DNA from: Polytrichum commune
Lineage: Eukaryota; Streptophyta; Polytrichopsida; Polytrichales; Polytrichaceae
NCBI GenBank assembly: GCA_950295325.1
Contig: OX485809.1
Location: 25,808,144-25,854,000 of the forward strand
Direction of reading: 5' to 3'
Length of the DNA stretch: 45,857 nt
Shown: positions 22,087-33,102 of the stretch, in pieces
Layout of the letters: the number at the start of each line of letters is the position of its first letter
Position numbering within the stretch: the first letter of the stretch is position 1
Notes under the pieces: generated by a model
The model's database searches: none
What the model was told of the DNA's origin: nothing
Seen by the model: the letters and a program-made list of their open reading frames with translations, nothing else
Position numbers and translations under genes: made by a program

Positions 22087-24968
22087 TATCACTTGCACTA
22101 TCATGTACTGACACCCTTCATTATTGCAACCTGGGGCTGCTTACCTTGGGTCTTATCAATTATGTTTTACTATGCTACCGGTTACGAGCTGACTTCAACT
22201 TTTATCATATACTCAATACCTTACCTTACGAGGTGATACTTCCTACACAAGATAACCATACCTTAATTCTAACACTACTCATGTAGTAGATTATCCCTCT
22301 CTATCAATCTCTTGCACTGCATATTCCATTAAGTTGCATATACCTCTATTCAACTACTCTATCTTGTAAGTGTAAAGATGTTGTTTGTCGCTCTTTACGC
22401 CTACCATCCTCAGGCACTTCCATACTCAAACTCATGCCTCAGCAGTTAACCTTCAATGCTACATATGGTTCACACACACACACACACACAATGCCAATGG
22501 AAACAACCTCATACTCATATATTCCAAACGGAGGTTATCTATTACATAACTCACACAAAATGGTCACACTTGATCATCCAATCTTAAATTTGCTTAAATC
22601 CTATCCTAAACATAGTCAAAGTCTCACTTCCTTAACCACACATTCAAACATGTGGTTCTTTTTTGATAAAACCTTCCATCTTCTCTAGACACCTTTTTTT
22701 TGCAGTGCTTTTACTACTATCTATCTTTAATCATACTTATCTTCCTATTGATTATAACCCTACCACGGTAAGTTTCAACTCTTACCCTTAACAAATTCAT
22801 AGACTCTTCATAGACTTAATGAAATATGGAGATGTGGGATATTTTTCTCTAGCTTAACCCCTTTCCAACTTTCTATTATCTCCTAAAGATGTATGCCCTT
22901 GTTGTGAATTAATATATCCTTTCAAGTGCTTCATGGGGCATAATTTATCTACATTGCCAAGTATTAAAACAAAAAATAAAATCCCAACCCTATGTATATT
23001 ATGTAACCCATAAACATAATTTATACCCCGTGTGTGCACCCATGTGCTACAAGTACGAATGTCAAGGTGTAGAGAGAGAGAATTATTGTATACGAGTGTA
23101 CTTCTTATTCAAAACACAAAAACCTTGAAATATCATACAACGCGGAGGTTATATTTTTTAACCGATTTGGTACCAAAATTAGTTTTGAAGACCCTAAGAC
23201 TTAGTCCTCTCAACATCAATGAAAATGACTAAACAACAAACCTATAGGGAGTCAAGTTTTTATGTTGAATGGATGAGAGGTATGTTCGAATAAAATAACT
23301 CCCTCTCTCCTCATTGTGCACCCTCCGTGGATGAATGTTTTGATTATGTATGATTCAAACTGAAAACATAGAACAACAAACATTTCACATACATGTGCCC
23401 TAAAAGTTCATCACCTATGTCCCAATATCTCAAGGTGGTCGGATTAGACATGTTGGGATGGGACAAACGTCATGGTGCATATGTGACATGACGATGATGG
23501 AATTTAATGGAAGAGGAATTTACTAGTGAATTGTGTTGACCAAAACATCAACTGCACAAGCAGATGTGACCATTTAACGCAATAACTTTGCTTTGCTTCG
23601 GATGATGATGTTTAAATTTCATCGGACATGTGGATTGACTTACTAAGTTGAGCATGCATTAGTCTACTTGGTGAACTAATGTGGAGATATTTAACAAGCT
23701 ATTAATTTTCTTTGTGTCACGGATAGGACGGATTGTCCCGGGTCATTGTTGCAATGTCTAGGAAAGAGGCGATGAGCTCAAGGCCTTATGTGTGCTTGAG
23801 TGTTATTTAAAATGATGTAGACACATGATCTAGCATCCTTGTACGTTTGGACGTGAGCCAATTGGGGAGAAAAATGTTCCAAGTGTCACCAATAGATTGG
23901 ATTGATCTTGATTGACAAATAATCGAAGAAACATGTCAAACTAACAATTATACTTATTATACATGGAGGGGTGGCACTTTATATCTTTGACCGGAAGACA
24001 ATTCCGACCATGAACAAAAAAACCCGCCGTCCCCATGCATGCCATGCGTCATACTAACCTATATTATAGTGTGTCACCATACTGCAAGTTCAAGGAAATT
24101 TGGGTGAACTCCACACAAAATTTGAGACTTAATACAAATTTGATTGCCTATGCTTCCTAGTTTTTCCATAATTTTCTTTCTAGGGCTCTTTAAGTCAATT
24201 TAATTTTCTTCATTAAAAAACATCAGAAAAGTAGGAGGTACAATTGAAGTGCAATTTAAAAAAAATTGCAACCAAGTGGGTGTCTACCTACCTTAACTTT
24301 GACCTCCTTTTGAGTGAACTTTGCACAAAGGCAAAAGTTGTCTCGACAAGGATAAAAAAAAACACAAGTCTTTTGTATGGGTTTAGGTACTTAACTTAAC
24401 TTAACTTAGACATCATTTGTTCCCACCCATTACTACTACAATGATGATCCTAATTAGGGAGTGTGGGAAATTAGTGATGGTGGTATTGAATTTGTTTACC
24501 TTATGAAATTAGTGCCACCAAAAGATTTAGGACGCATTGTTCATCTTGACATTATCCATTGAAAATACTATTCGTAGCAACATTATTCACTGAAAGCACC
24601 AGCACTATTCATCCTTGCACTCTTCACTGACAAGCAAGTGATTGCATATAATCTTTTTTTATCACTCCACAAGCACCTTAGAGCATGCACTAATTTTCTT
24701 GAAATTTATGGTAAATGAGCATGTATTTATGAATTTAGTATCACTTAGTAAAAATTTTAGCTCTCGCTAATTTTGAGACATGGCAAAGTAATGCGTATTT
24801 TGAGAATTAAAACCACATGCACTAATTGGGATAATCAATGCTACATCCATTAACAGGCTAATACCCGCAACAATCATCCGTATAAAATGAGAAATCCATC
24901 GTATTTTCTTTTATCAATTTCAACACATTCTTGTTGAATGATACAATCACCAAACCAGTGTCTCGCGC
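22087..24968. other. intergenic DNA, no gene recognised
   Basis: Short frames only. It holds a (CA)n run at 22471-22490 and a CTTAA-type run near 24388-24408. Near 24688-24840 there are GCATGCACTAATTTT and ACATGCACTAATTGGG words related to the TIR element at 43462, probably a decayed relative. Confidence 0.4.
22471..22490. repeat. (CA)n microsatellite
   Basis: An uninterrupted CA dinucleotide run of 10 units. Confidence 0.95.
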
Positions 24969-25526
24969 GTGGGCCATCCATCCCTAGACAACTTCGTCAC
25001 CAAGGATTCTCTTGAACATGCTGCGATTCATGAGCTCACTTTCACGTCAACTATCATACAACCATCAAAGTTGTGCACTTTTCTTTTCTCTCTATTCTTT
25101 TTTAATCAAGTCCTCAGGGAGTGTGAAGTTCCCAACGTAATGGGAACCGGAGAGTGTTTTTTATATCCCACATGGAGACTACGTTCTAGCACTAGAGCGA
25201 GGCAAGCCGGAGAGTGTATTTGTATGCCACATGGAAACTATGCTCTAGCACTAGAGCGAGGCAAGCAAGTGGTCAAGCAAGTTGAAAGCTTAAGTGTCAA
25301 AGTCAGTTCTGCCTCTCCACCTACGATAAGACTCCAGAGCCACAAGTGGCAACATTTGCCTCTCCCCGGAAATCAGACAAACCTCACATTGCCTATTTTT
25401 TTACTTATTATTTACTTACATGTCAACTCTGATGCCATTTCAAGGCCAGCTTCCCTTCATCTTTTGCAGGATGCGAGCAGTTTCGGAAAGGCCCTAGCCC
25501 CAGGGCGGTATTTAATGTTCAGGTAA
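24969..25526 (+). pseudogene. possible exon-bearing relic, function unknown
   Basis: The frame has 185 codons if it opens at GTG 24969. It is not recognisable and spans the out-of-frame duplication at 25147. The most gene-like part is 25470-25522. There a pyrimidine-rich tract ending TTTTGCAG precedes a 53-nt block that ends AG before GTAAGC, giving a well-formed internal exon that would encode DASSFGKALAPGRYLMF. The surrounding stretch is GC-richer than its neighbours. I see no start region or further exons, so this may be a fragment of a host gene or of a captured transcript. A chance frame with chance splice signals is also possible. Confidence 0.3.
25147..25265 (+). repeat. tandem duplication, period 59-60 bp
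   Basis: CCGGAGAGTGT...CCACATGGA...CTAGCACTAGAGCGAGGCAAG occurs twice in succession. The second unit is one base shorter, so the reading frame shifts between units. That argues against this part of the 25 kb frame being translated as a repeat protein. Confidence 0.85.
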
Positions 25527-25580
25527 GCCCGAAAGCCAGGGTGCTATCCGGCAAAAAGCGCTTCACTATTGAGTGTTCAC

Positions 25581-25940
25581 ATTGTATTTAGTGTCACATG
25601 GCGTTTTATGCCGCAATGGTACCATTTCTACTGACACTTCTACAAGTGTTGTCATCCCCAACTTAATTACTTTTTGGTCATCTATTTCTACATTGGGATA
25701 TGTTGCATCTCAACGTTTTTGTGATGGAAATATTGTCGTGGATGATTGAAAATTGGATGAAAAATTCACTTAGTGTGGCGAATATTGCAACATTGTAAAT
25801 ACTACATTGTCCAAATCCTTTTTCTACGAGGAATGACAAATAATGTTGGGTTTACATGTGGTGTTGGTGACTCTACATGGGTGGTTTATATATAGTTAGT
25901 ATTGAGCAAGACATATAGAGTTGGTGACACTGAATACAAT
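25581..25940. mobile_element. TIR element, 360 bp, family T
   Basis: ATTGTATTTAGTGTCAC at the left is inverted as GTGACACTGAATACAAT at the right, with one mismatch. The terminal word TATTTAGTGTCAC is shared with the elements at 26143 and 42677. No target duplication could be fixed. It is non-coding. Confidence 0.65.
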
Positions 25941-26142
25941 ATTTGGTGTAGCCCATTCCAATGTTAAGAAGATTTAACGATGCATTGCACTATTACATAC
26001 CATGTGCCCTAATCCGGGGTGATGACATGTTATAACGTGAACCCATTTATAAACAAGGAAAGAAGGTGGACTAGTGCCTTATGCAAAAAAATTCCGCATT
26101 AGACATTGCAAGGGCAAGCCTATTAATGTAACTACATTAAAC

Positions 26143-26314
26143 ATACTATTTAGTGTCACTTACTATTTGCAAAATGTTATGTAATTTTATTAATGATGTA
26201 ATTTTTTACCAAGCAAAGTTGTTAATGCGAACAAAGTTATTGGTAAATTATGAGACATACAACAACTAGATATAGCATTGCATAATTCCAAATAGTAAGT
26301 GACACTAAATATCA
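26143..26314. mobile_element. short TIR element, about 172 bp, family T
   Basis: TATTTAGTGTCACTTACTATTTG at the left is inverted as AAATAGTAAGTGACACTAAATA at the right. The interior holds TTTTTACCAAGCAAAGTTG, which recurs with small changes in the elements at 42677 and 43462. No clear target duplication. It is non-coding. Confidence 0.75.
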
Positions 26315-26481
26315 TATTTAGTGTAGTACTACACATGACAGGTCTGTCAAAAAACTAACCTAATCTGCAAGAAGAGATCTAGATGACACTAAACTAAACT
26401 TACAAGTGTACCTTCGTCCACTTACGTAGACTTTACATGATGATGTAACATTGTGCACCTCATCAGCAGTAGCTAGTATAA

Positions 26482-27402
26482 GGACCACTTCATGCGCGAG
26501 ACCGAGGGCCTGTGACCATTTGCACTTCAAGCACTCTTGTTGGTGGAAAAGGCGGTGCCGGTCCAAGTCCACTTCACACCACGCTTGAGGGACCAACGGA
26601 GTAAGTGAGTGCAAGATGGATGTAAAGTCTACATGGCTTCCCACATGGCACCCAATGGATCATGTTTCATGGTCACTTGGACTATTTTCAAAAACCACTT
26701 CTTCGAGGTAGGCCTAACACAAAATTTCGGATACCATGGCACTCCAAAATCTCACCACCGTTGATTTATTATAGTATATCATGTGTGAGGACCCTGCATG
26801 AATAGAAACTCATCACAATAGCATTTGGTTGAGGGCCTCCTTAATATTACACATGTGACAACCAAAGTGCACATGGATCACTATATTCGTTAATTAGAGA
26901 CTTTGGAAAGTCTCAAAATAAACCCAAATGGTTTAATATCTAGTTCAATTTCTTATTCTGATGACATGTATTAGTGCCAAGTTGGTTACTGCCACCCATG
27001 CAAATCTTTAAGTCACATTGAATATATTTTGTGTTTTTCTTGTTATCTATTTGAAAATCACATCCTAAAATAGTCTCAAAATCATGAAAAAGTCTCCGAT
27101 TACCGAATATAGTGATATGGTATAGGGAGGTTTGTAGTGTTAACATGGACACGTGATGATGATAGAGAATTAGTGCAGCATGTGACATTATGGAATAACA
27201 CAAAGTCAACATTACAACAATAACAACGTGATGCGTGGGAACGCGTGGTTTGAATGTTTTGGTGGATTATTGTAATGTCAAGGCCCGTAATATAGGAGAA
27301 GGAAATGTGACAACGAGGAGGCAGATTTTGGAAGTGCCTTAGGACTAATCTTGCTTTTGGGCTCGCACAAGTTCATGGACACGGCTCTTGGCTCGTGTGT
27401 GG
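26482..27402 (-). mobile_element. PIF/Harbinger-like MITE, inverted, damaged
   Basis: It begins GGACCACTTCATGCGCGAG after TAA and matches the 42120 copy through CTTCAAGCACTCTTGTTGGTGG, ATGGATGTAAAGTC and TTTGGTTGAGGGCC. From about 26840 to 27320 there is DNA absent from the other copies. Matching sequence resumes at GATTTTGG and GGCTCTTGGCTCGTGTGTGG, then stops at about 27402, so the terminal bases and right duplication are missing. ATGTGACAAC occurs at 26865 and again at about 27307, possibly marking the inserted DNA. Orientation is opposite to the copies at 14454 and 31609. Confidence 0.75.
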
Positions 27403-28770
27403 CTTCAGCGGATCACGAGGACCCAGCGGGATTAGTAGCTAGGCGTTTCCTGTCTGTTTCTTGCGCAGCGACTCCAGCTCCACTCGTTCTGGCTGTTCTG
27501 AGGCAGGCACGAGACAGGCATAGTCAACCACATGGTGTTGCAAACTTCCAACGTCGCCGCGATCCGCATGCATGCGTTTTGGTCCTGGCGGATAATACTT
27601 CCAGGCTGCTAGGAGCTGGGAAACATGACCGCCGAGGAAGCTTGCTGGTGAACAAGGAGGAAGCAAGCAGGCATTTGAACAGATCACAGACTGGCGGTTA
27701 ATGTGGCATCAGTAGTCCTGCACCGACATCCTTGTGCATAATTAACCCAACCCCACCCCTAAATACAATTTGGGGCCTAGTGATGTGGAAATCGGGTAAA
27801 TGGTTTCGTCGTCATATAACTCAGTACCACTACTTCCCATACTTCAGAATCCTGCGTTTCCACACATTGACAATCTAGAGCCAGGGTGGGGGAAGTGCTG
27901 GGTTTGTTGAAGGTTTAAAATTTGAATTTTTAACCTCAGACGACGATTAAGTTTACACATTGTTGATGTAGACTTCGGTGCCTGACAGGAAATCAACTGG
28001 ATTGGAAGTTTGCATTAGTGTTACTGATCTGATACTACTTCCAGGTTGGGGACTTATTAATCAACGGACTAAACTAACTCTAATTATCTCCGTTGATGTG
28101 AATGATGACTTTTTGGAATAACTCGTCATTTTGTACAGCTTGAATGCAGTACTTGCTAGCCAGTCGGGAGAGAGTATTCGCAGATGAAGATTCGAAGAGA
28201 CTTAAAGCTCTTTGAAAATCTGTTCCTGGCAGCACCGAGATTCTACATGGATTAGGAAATGGGTTGGGAGGAGGATTAACTCGCAAATATGAAATGAGGG
28301 ACGTGACATACTTCCAAAGTTTTATGAGGGAGTCGTCTGCAAATTGTATTTCCACTCTAGTCCGCTTTTATAAGTTTCCACATCTAGTCAGATACGTATT
28401 CCCTTAATTTCCACCCTGGAGCTCAAATTGTAAGTCGATCCCAAAGGGCTTCAGTCTAATACCAGTGCGGCAAAAAAGACTTATGTGAATATCCTTTCAG
28501 AAACACACCGGAATGGAGCAGTCCAATTACTACGCCATGCAAATTGAGCAGTCTACTGCCTGATGAAAAATGTGAGCAATTTAATCTGAATACATGTTTG
28601 TAGGTCAACCATCAGGAAATGGCAGTGTCGAAGTCGGGCATACTGAAATGAAACGACATGAAATGCCGACTCATTCATACACGTGTAGCCGGCAGTCCTG
28701 GTAGTTTTTCATGCAGGCATGTGATCTAGAAAACCAGCATACCCCTAAGAAAATGGATTCCTCCCTCTGC
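27403..28770. other. GC-richer unique DNA upstream of the gene
   Basis: Composition is more balanced and I see no repeats, which suggests non-repetitive gene-flanking DNA. The plus-strand frame 27351-27701 begins inside the MITE and is unlikely to be genuine. The minus-strand frame 28080-28355 (91 codons from GTG; runs KLWKYVTSLISYL and DFQRALSLFESSSANTLSRLASKYC) has protein-like composition and could be a terminal exon of a divergent gene. I recognise no family. Confidence 0.4.
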
Positions 28771-28778
28771 TTTAAATA
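28771..28778 (+). promoter_or_regulatory. TATA-like box of the 29-31 kb gene
   Basis: TTTAAATA lies about 115 bp before the end of the proposed non-coding first exon. Transcription would begin near 28800, in CTTGCACTTCATTC. The placement is inferred from sequence alone. Confidence 0.45.
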
Positions 28779-28799
28779 GATGTGGACATAACTCTTGCA

Positions 28800-28895
28800 C
28801 TTCATTCAAGCTACCATTGGCAGCCAATTCATACAGCCAGCCCAGCTACTTGGTGGTAATCCTTGGGTGATTTGGAGCTCGGTCGTCGTCGACAG
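28800..28895 (+). other. proposed non-coding exon 1 (5'UTR) with splice donor
   Basis: The exon would end GTCGACAG before the donor GTAGGT at 28896. The first intron then runs to the acceptor TTGCAG at 29463 (568 bp). A leader intron of this kind is common in plant genes. The exon has no start codon in a useful frame before the donor. Confidence 0.45.
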
Positions 28896-29486
28896 GTAGG
28901 TTCACGTACATTCAAGAGCAGCCTGATTCAAGTGTTTGGATCTGTCCAGAAACCAAATTCTATTCCAATATATACTCAGTTGCTAGTAATTGCTGAACAG
29001 TGTGAGTCACTGTTGGATTGTTTGAATGTTTGATTGTTTCCATTGTTCAGAGGGTAAGCTTGTCACTGGATTGCTATTGCGGCATTTATCAAGACGCCAT
29101 CTCCTTTAATTGCACGTGCTTAGAGTAATGAATACCAAAAGATTGAGTTGTCTTGCATTCGTCTCGGAAGCAGACTGTGTGGCTTACCAACTCATCGTGA
29201 TGACTTGCTTAAAAATCACGGACTTTGAATTGATGAAACATCGATGCCCCTGACCTCCAATCTGCACTGCAATTATTCTATTGATCTGGTTGTTTCCCTT
29301 TTAAAGTTCGACACATCTTCAAACTTCACAACTAATGATAGATATTATTGTTTTTTTCACCACATCTGGGCACAGGTATTCATTGTAAAAGTGCGTCAGT
29401 GGATCCGGCAGGGAGACTGTATTTGCTGCTTTCAAGCTCCCCTGAACAAATTTTAAATTGCAGGAACCACATTGGCCATACACATC

Positions 29487-31060
29487 ATGGCAGGTTACGG
29501 CCAGGTAGTTTTCCGGAATTCATATTCTATCAATTGTTTTTAACTTCTGGGTAGAGGGAACCTTGACGTTTCAATGCTTACGGCCAGGTAGTTTTCCGGA
29601 ATTCATCTTCTATCAATTGTTTTTAACTTCTGGGTAGAGGGAACCTTGACGTTTCAATGCTGTCCACCTGTTGTCGAATTCAACCCTTGATGCATCAATG
29701 ATGCAGCAAAAAGGGTGAAGTGTTGCTGATCGACTCACTGTTGATGGCACTGGATCAGCCTAATACACTAATTGAACACCTGATTAAGTGTGGCATTCAA
29801 ATTGGTGTAGTATGGTAATTAGAATGGATTTTTGTGATTTTTCCTGTGGCACCAAGTGCCATCATGTGAAGGTTGCCACTCAGTGATGGCAGGGGAATTA
29901 ATGTGGGTCGATGATGAATAGTGTGGGCCACGCTAAAGCTCATGTTTAGGGTAGCCTTCTTGGAGTATGTTTGAATCTAATTCAATGTCAAACTCCTTTC
30001 AAATTGTCCTTTGCACCTGAAATTATTGAACTCATTCTGCGCAGGACGAGGAGGACTACGCCCAAAACTTCAGTATGGAGGATGCTGAACTGCCAAACGA
30101 GTATGTACGTGGTTCATCGTTTTGGCCACATTGAGCAGCACATGATGTTACACTAAGTTCCTAGAGTCCAAACCTGCAGTGTGGGTTATGTTATCCTTCC
30201 AGGACGCTTGCTTCGTAGTGCAGGGTTACTAAGCTACCCATAAGCCTGGTGCATCCTGGTTCATATTTTTCAATTCCTCGAACTGAATTTTCCATATGGG
30301 ATTTGGATGGATCTCAAGTAACTTAGGGCTGCCGTGTGGCAAATTTGAAAGATTGATTATATATATGTGGAAACACTCTACGGTACTAGTAGCTGAACCA
30401 TGTTCTTCCCAGCAGCAGCAATCACTGGGATATATTTTCTGACATAATTTGATCTGCATCCATAATGAATTAAGTGATAGGATTGTTCGATTGGGCACGA
30501 CATTCCAGCAACATTACAAACAATTATGTCATACAATGTACAAAGTGGTGACTGCTTTTGGGCGAAATGGGCCTTGAAGTAGGATTCATTCCAGATCTAT
30601 GTACCTATAATCTCTGATAGACATCTTACACTGCCTTGCAGATGAGCATCAATATCTATGCTCCTGCAGTGTACAGGAGCACTAGAATCTTGCGGCGAAT
30701 CCAAGATGAATTACGAGAAGAAAGTAAGAAAACCATCTTTGTCCACACAATCATTGACAATATGGAAAAAGCATGTCTTAGATTAATTCTGAAAATAAGG
30801 TTGAAACTGGGGTCCTTGTGTTAATGTGCGAGGATTTACTAATTTTGCCAGTCTGCTTATGAATTAACTTCTAATCAACTTCTTTGGATTATTTACTAAT
30901 ATTGAATTATGATCTGTGTGTAGATTTAAACCATGTCGAGCGCCATGAAAATCTAAACAACATCATCCACGTGCAAGGCTACCCTGAAAATTTCGATGCA
31001 GACGATGTTCTTCGGGTATTCCAGAGATATGATTCGCAGGCCAGAATTCATGATCCATAG
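29487..31060 (+). CDS. small four-coding-exon host gene, unknown family, about 98 aa
   Basis: The model is spliced from: exon 2 at 29464-29504, with ATG at 29487, encoding MAGYGQ; exon 3 at 30045-30104; exon 4 at 30642-30723; exon 5 at 30924-31060, ending in TAG. Acceptors are TTGCAG, CTGCGCAG, CCTTGCAG and GTGTGTAG. Donors are GTAGTT, GTACGT and GTAAGA. With these junctions the frame stays open. The N-terminal third is acidic (DEEDYAQNFSMEDAELPNE). A basic, probably helical stretch follows (YRSTRILRRIQDELREE), then a C-terminal segment with IIHVQGYPENFDADDVLRVF. I see no signal peptide or membrane segment and recognise no family. Exon 3 also offers a stronger donor, GTATGT at 30101, but joining that to the CAG acceptor at 30641 gives an immediate stop. 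It would work only with a GAG acceptor 5 bases further on. AATAAA at 31490 may be the polyadenylation signal. The last exon resembles the minus-strand exon at 45685-45830. Translation of the whole model is inferred. Confidence 0.6.
29495..29660 (+). repeat. 83-bp tandem duplication spanning an exon end and splice donor
   Basis: Units 29495-29577 and 29578-29660 differ at one visible base (CATATTC versus CATCTTC). Each contains the exon end TTACGGCCAG followed by GTAGTT, so the splice donor of the start-codon exon is present twice. Using the second donor would add intron-like sequence that reaches a stop codon after about 12 residues. The near-identity suggests a recent event. Confidence 0.95.
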
Positions 31061-31605
31061 GCATTAGTCTCACAGATTACATAAGTCCCCTTAGTCTTGG
31101 AGTGCATGTGTTCCACATGACCCAATTTTTACATGCTCGCTGATTCAATGCTTGTCAAGAGTGTTACATGATGTGACACTCAGTTTTGCACCAGTGGATC
31201 AGCATACAACTTAGACTAATTACTGAAGAATTTTAGTGAAGAGTTATTCAACAATCTTCACTATTCAAAGTGAAGAAATTGAGTTGACTTAACATAAGTC
31301 TATAAATTGACCTAAATGTCTCACCTATTAAAGAGATGCTAAGATACGTTGATTATACATGTCCATATTGCATTACTGGAGCTATCCCATGTATGGCTTT
31401 GGGCAGATGGACCTTTTCTATTAATTGGAAGTGAAGGCCTGGGGTGGACTGGCCCTGAACACCATATAGTGCTTCCTGCTTCGGCTTATAATAAAGGATC
31501 TTTCCTAAATTTTGCCATGTTGGCAGTCTGACATTGCTTGAGACCCATCCAAATCCCATGTGGACATTATTGTTTACCATCAAAACTGATGGGCCAGGTA
31601 GCACC
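31061..31605. other. 3' flank of the gene, no further exon seen
   Basis: It contains AATAAA at 31490-31495, a candidate polyadenylation signal for the upstream gene. The frames on both strands at 31349-31604 overlap each other and show no known motif. Confidence 0.4.
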
Positions 31606-31608
31606 TTA

Positions 31609-32111
31609 GGGCCACTTCACACACGAGCCAAGAGCCCTGACCTTGAAATTGTGAGGGCCCAAAAATAAATGTCTAAAGGCCGTCCCAAGACACTTCCAAA
31701 ATCATGCAGTAGTGTGGTCACGGACCCCCAAGTGTAGTGTGAAGTCATATGTGATTGGGCCCACAACCAAAAGCTAATTCAATGAATTTCTATTCATGCA
31801 AGTCCTCACACATGATAAAATAAAATAAATCAATGATTGTGAGCCTTTTAGAGTGTCATGATCTCCTGGTATTGTGTTAGGCCTACCTCCAAGAGGTGGT
31901 TTTCAAAAATAGTTCAAGTGACCATGAAACATGATCCATTTGATGCCATGTAGGAAGCCATGTAGACGTTACATCCATCTTGCATTCACATACTCCATTA
32001 GTCCCTCAAGGGCAGTGTGAAGCGAACTTGGACCAACTCCACCTTTTCCACCAATGAGAGTGCTTGAAGTGTAGTGGTCATGGGCTTTCAGTCTAGTGTG
32101 TGAAGTGGCCC
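31609..32111 (+). mobile_element. PIF/Harbinger-like MITE, 503 bp, intact
   Basis: GGGCCACTTCACACACGAG at the left end is matched by TAGTGTGTGAAGTGGCCC at the right. TTA lies outside both ends (31606-31608 and 32112-32114). Its uninterrupted middle supplies the reference that proves the nested insertion at 14545. It is non-coding. Internal words CAAGTGTAGTGTGAAG and CAAGGGCAGTGTGAAG repeat the terminal GTGTGAAG motif in direct orientation. Confidence 0.92.
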
Positions 32112-32114
32112 TTA

Positions 32115-32766
32115 GTACAATATATGAGCTCTATTTTATGCAAGCATTGCTGTTTGTTTTATTTACTCTTCTTTGGAAATATTGAAGTACCTTGGGTAAT
32201 TGCTAGAATTGCAATGTGCAGTGCCTGACTTGCAATGAAGTTTGAATACCTCGACCTCCATCCCCAACGAAGTGCAATTGTTCTATATGACAGTGCTAGA
32301 GTCTAATGGGGAGCTTCATTGTGCTCTAGTCGTTGCTCTTCTTGTGGTGAAGTCTAAGCACCCAATGTAGCGATGTCATGTGTTACATCAAATAATCACA
32401 AACAATACTACATAGAGCAAAAGTACATTATGCGTACGTTAGATTGTTATTTTTCTTGTGTTGGCTGATTTTTTGTTATGTTTTTTGAGACAAGTGAATC
32501 ACTTCTTTCATTAACAAAATAATACAAGGCAACCAGGGCCTGACAAGGGTGCCCAAAACAGAGTGGTATTTTCATATCCTAAATGAACACTTTCCACTCC
32601 AACCAATTACAATTCAACAATTATACCTTTGTCATTTACTATCAAAACATATCACAAATATGATATGTACACTAATATGTGCAATTAGGTCGTCTTTGCG
32701 AATAGGTTGTCTTCTAGATTGTCCAATTTGATGCCTTGGGGTTTTCACTCTATGCACATTAGGACA
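32115..32766. other. intergenic DNA, nothing recognised
   Basis: It includes one GTGCAATTAGGTCG word of repeat S at about 32677 followed by TTTGCGAATAGGTTG, but no extended copy. No gene is seen. Confidence 0.4.
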
Positions 32767-33102
32767 CTACGTGCGGCCAAAGTATGCTACCTCTATGCTA
32801 TTTGCTATGAATGATTTCAACAATTAGATTTTTTTATTAGAGACATAAACCCATTGACAACAAATTTTGTATTGATTGTTTAAGTTGAATTTTGCGTCAT
32901 TCTAGTTGAGTGATACGTTTAATACAAAGAAGAGGTCACCAAATGTGGTAACCATTTTTCTCTAAGCAATACACACAATGTACATCTACTCAAGGAGGAA
33001 AGTGATCAAATCTAGACTCATTTTGGTGGTACATCTTAGAAATATTAGCTTGTTTTTGCCGCACGTGGTCTTCAACTTGACATATGGGGTGGCATCCCCA
33101 TG
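32767..33102 (+). mobile_element. decayed hAT-type MITE, family A relative
   Basis: Internal landmarks of the 1306 element recur in order and orientation: AGTATGCTACCTCTATG, TGCGTCATTCTAGTTGA, TCATTTTGGTGGTRCA and GCACGTGGTCTTCAACTTGACA. The outer left terminus is missing and the right end has decayed to GGCATCCCCATG. No target duplication survives. It is clearly older than the copies at 1306 and 34786. Confidence 0.8.

Noticed and set aside
24969-25526. 185-codon plus-strand frame as an intact protein gene
   Set aside because: It opens at GTG, crosses a tandem duplication whose units differ in length and so shift frame, and contains exon-like splice signals near its end. Only a relic is reported.
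26865-27317. Mutator-type insertion with a 9-10 bp duplication inside the damaged PIF-like element
   Set aside because: ATGTGACAAC flanks the extra DNA, but the extra segment has no terminal inverted repeats and its borders do not coincide cleanly with the break in similarity.
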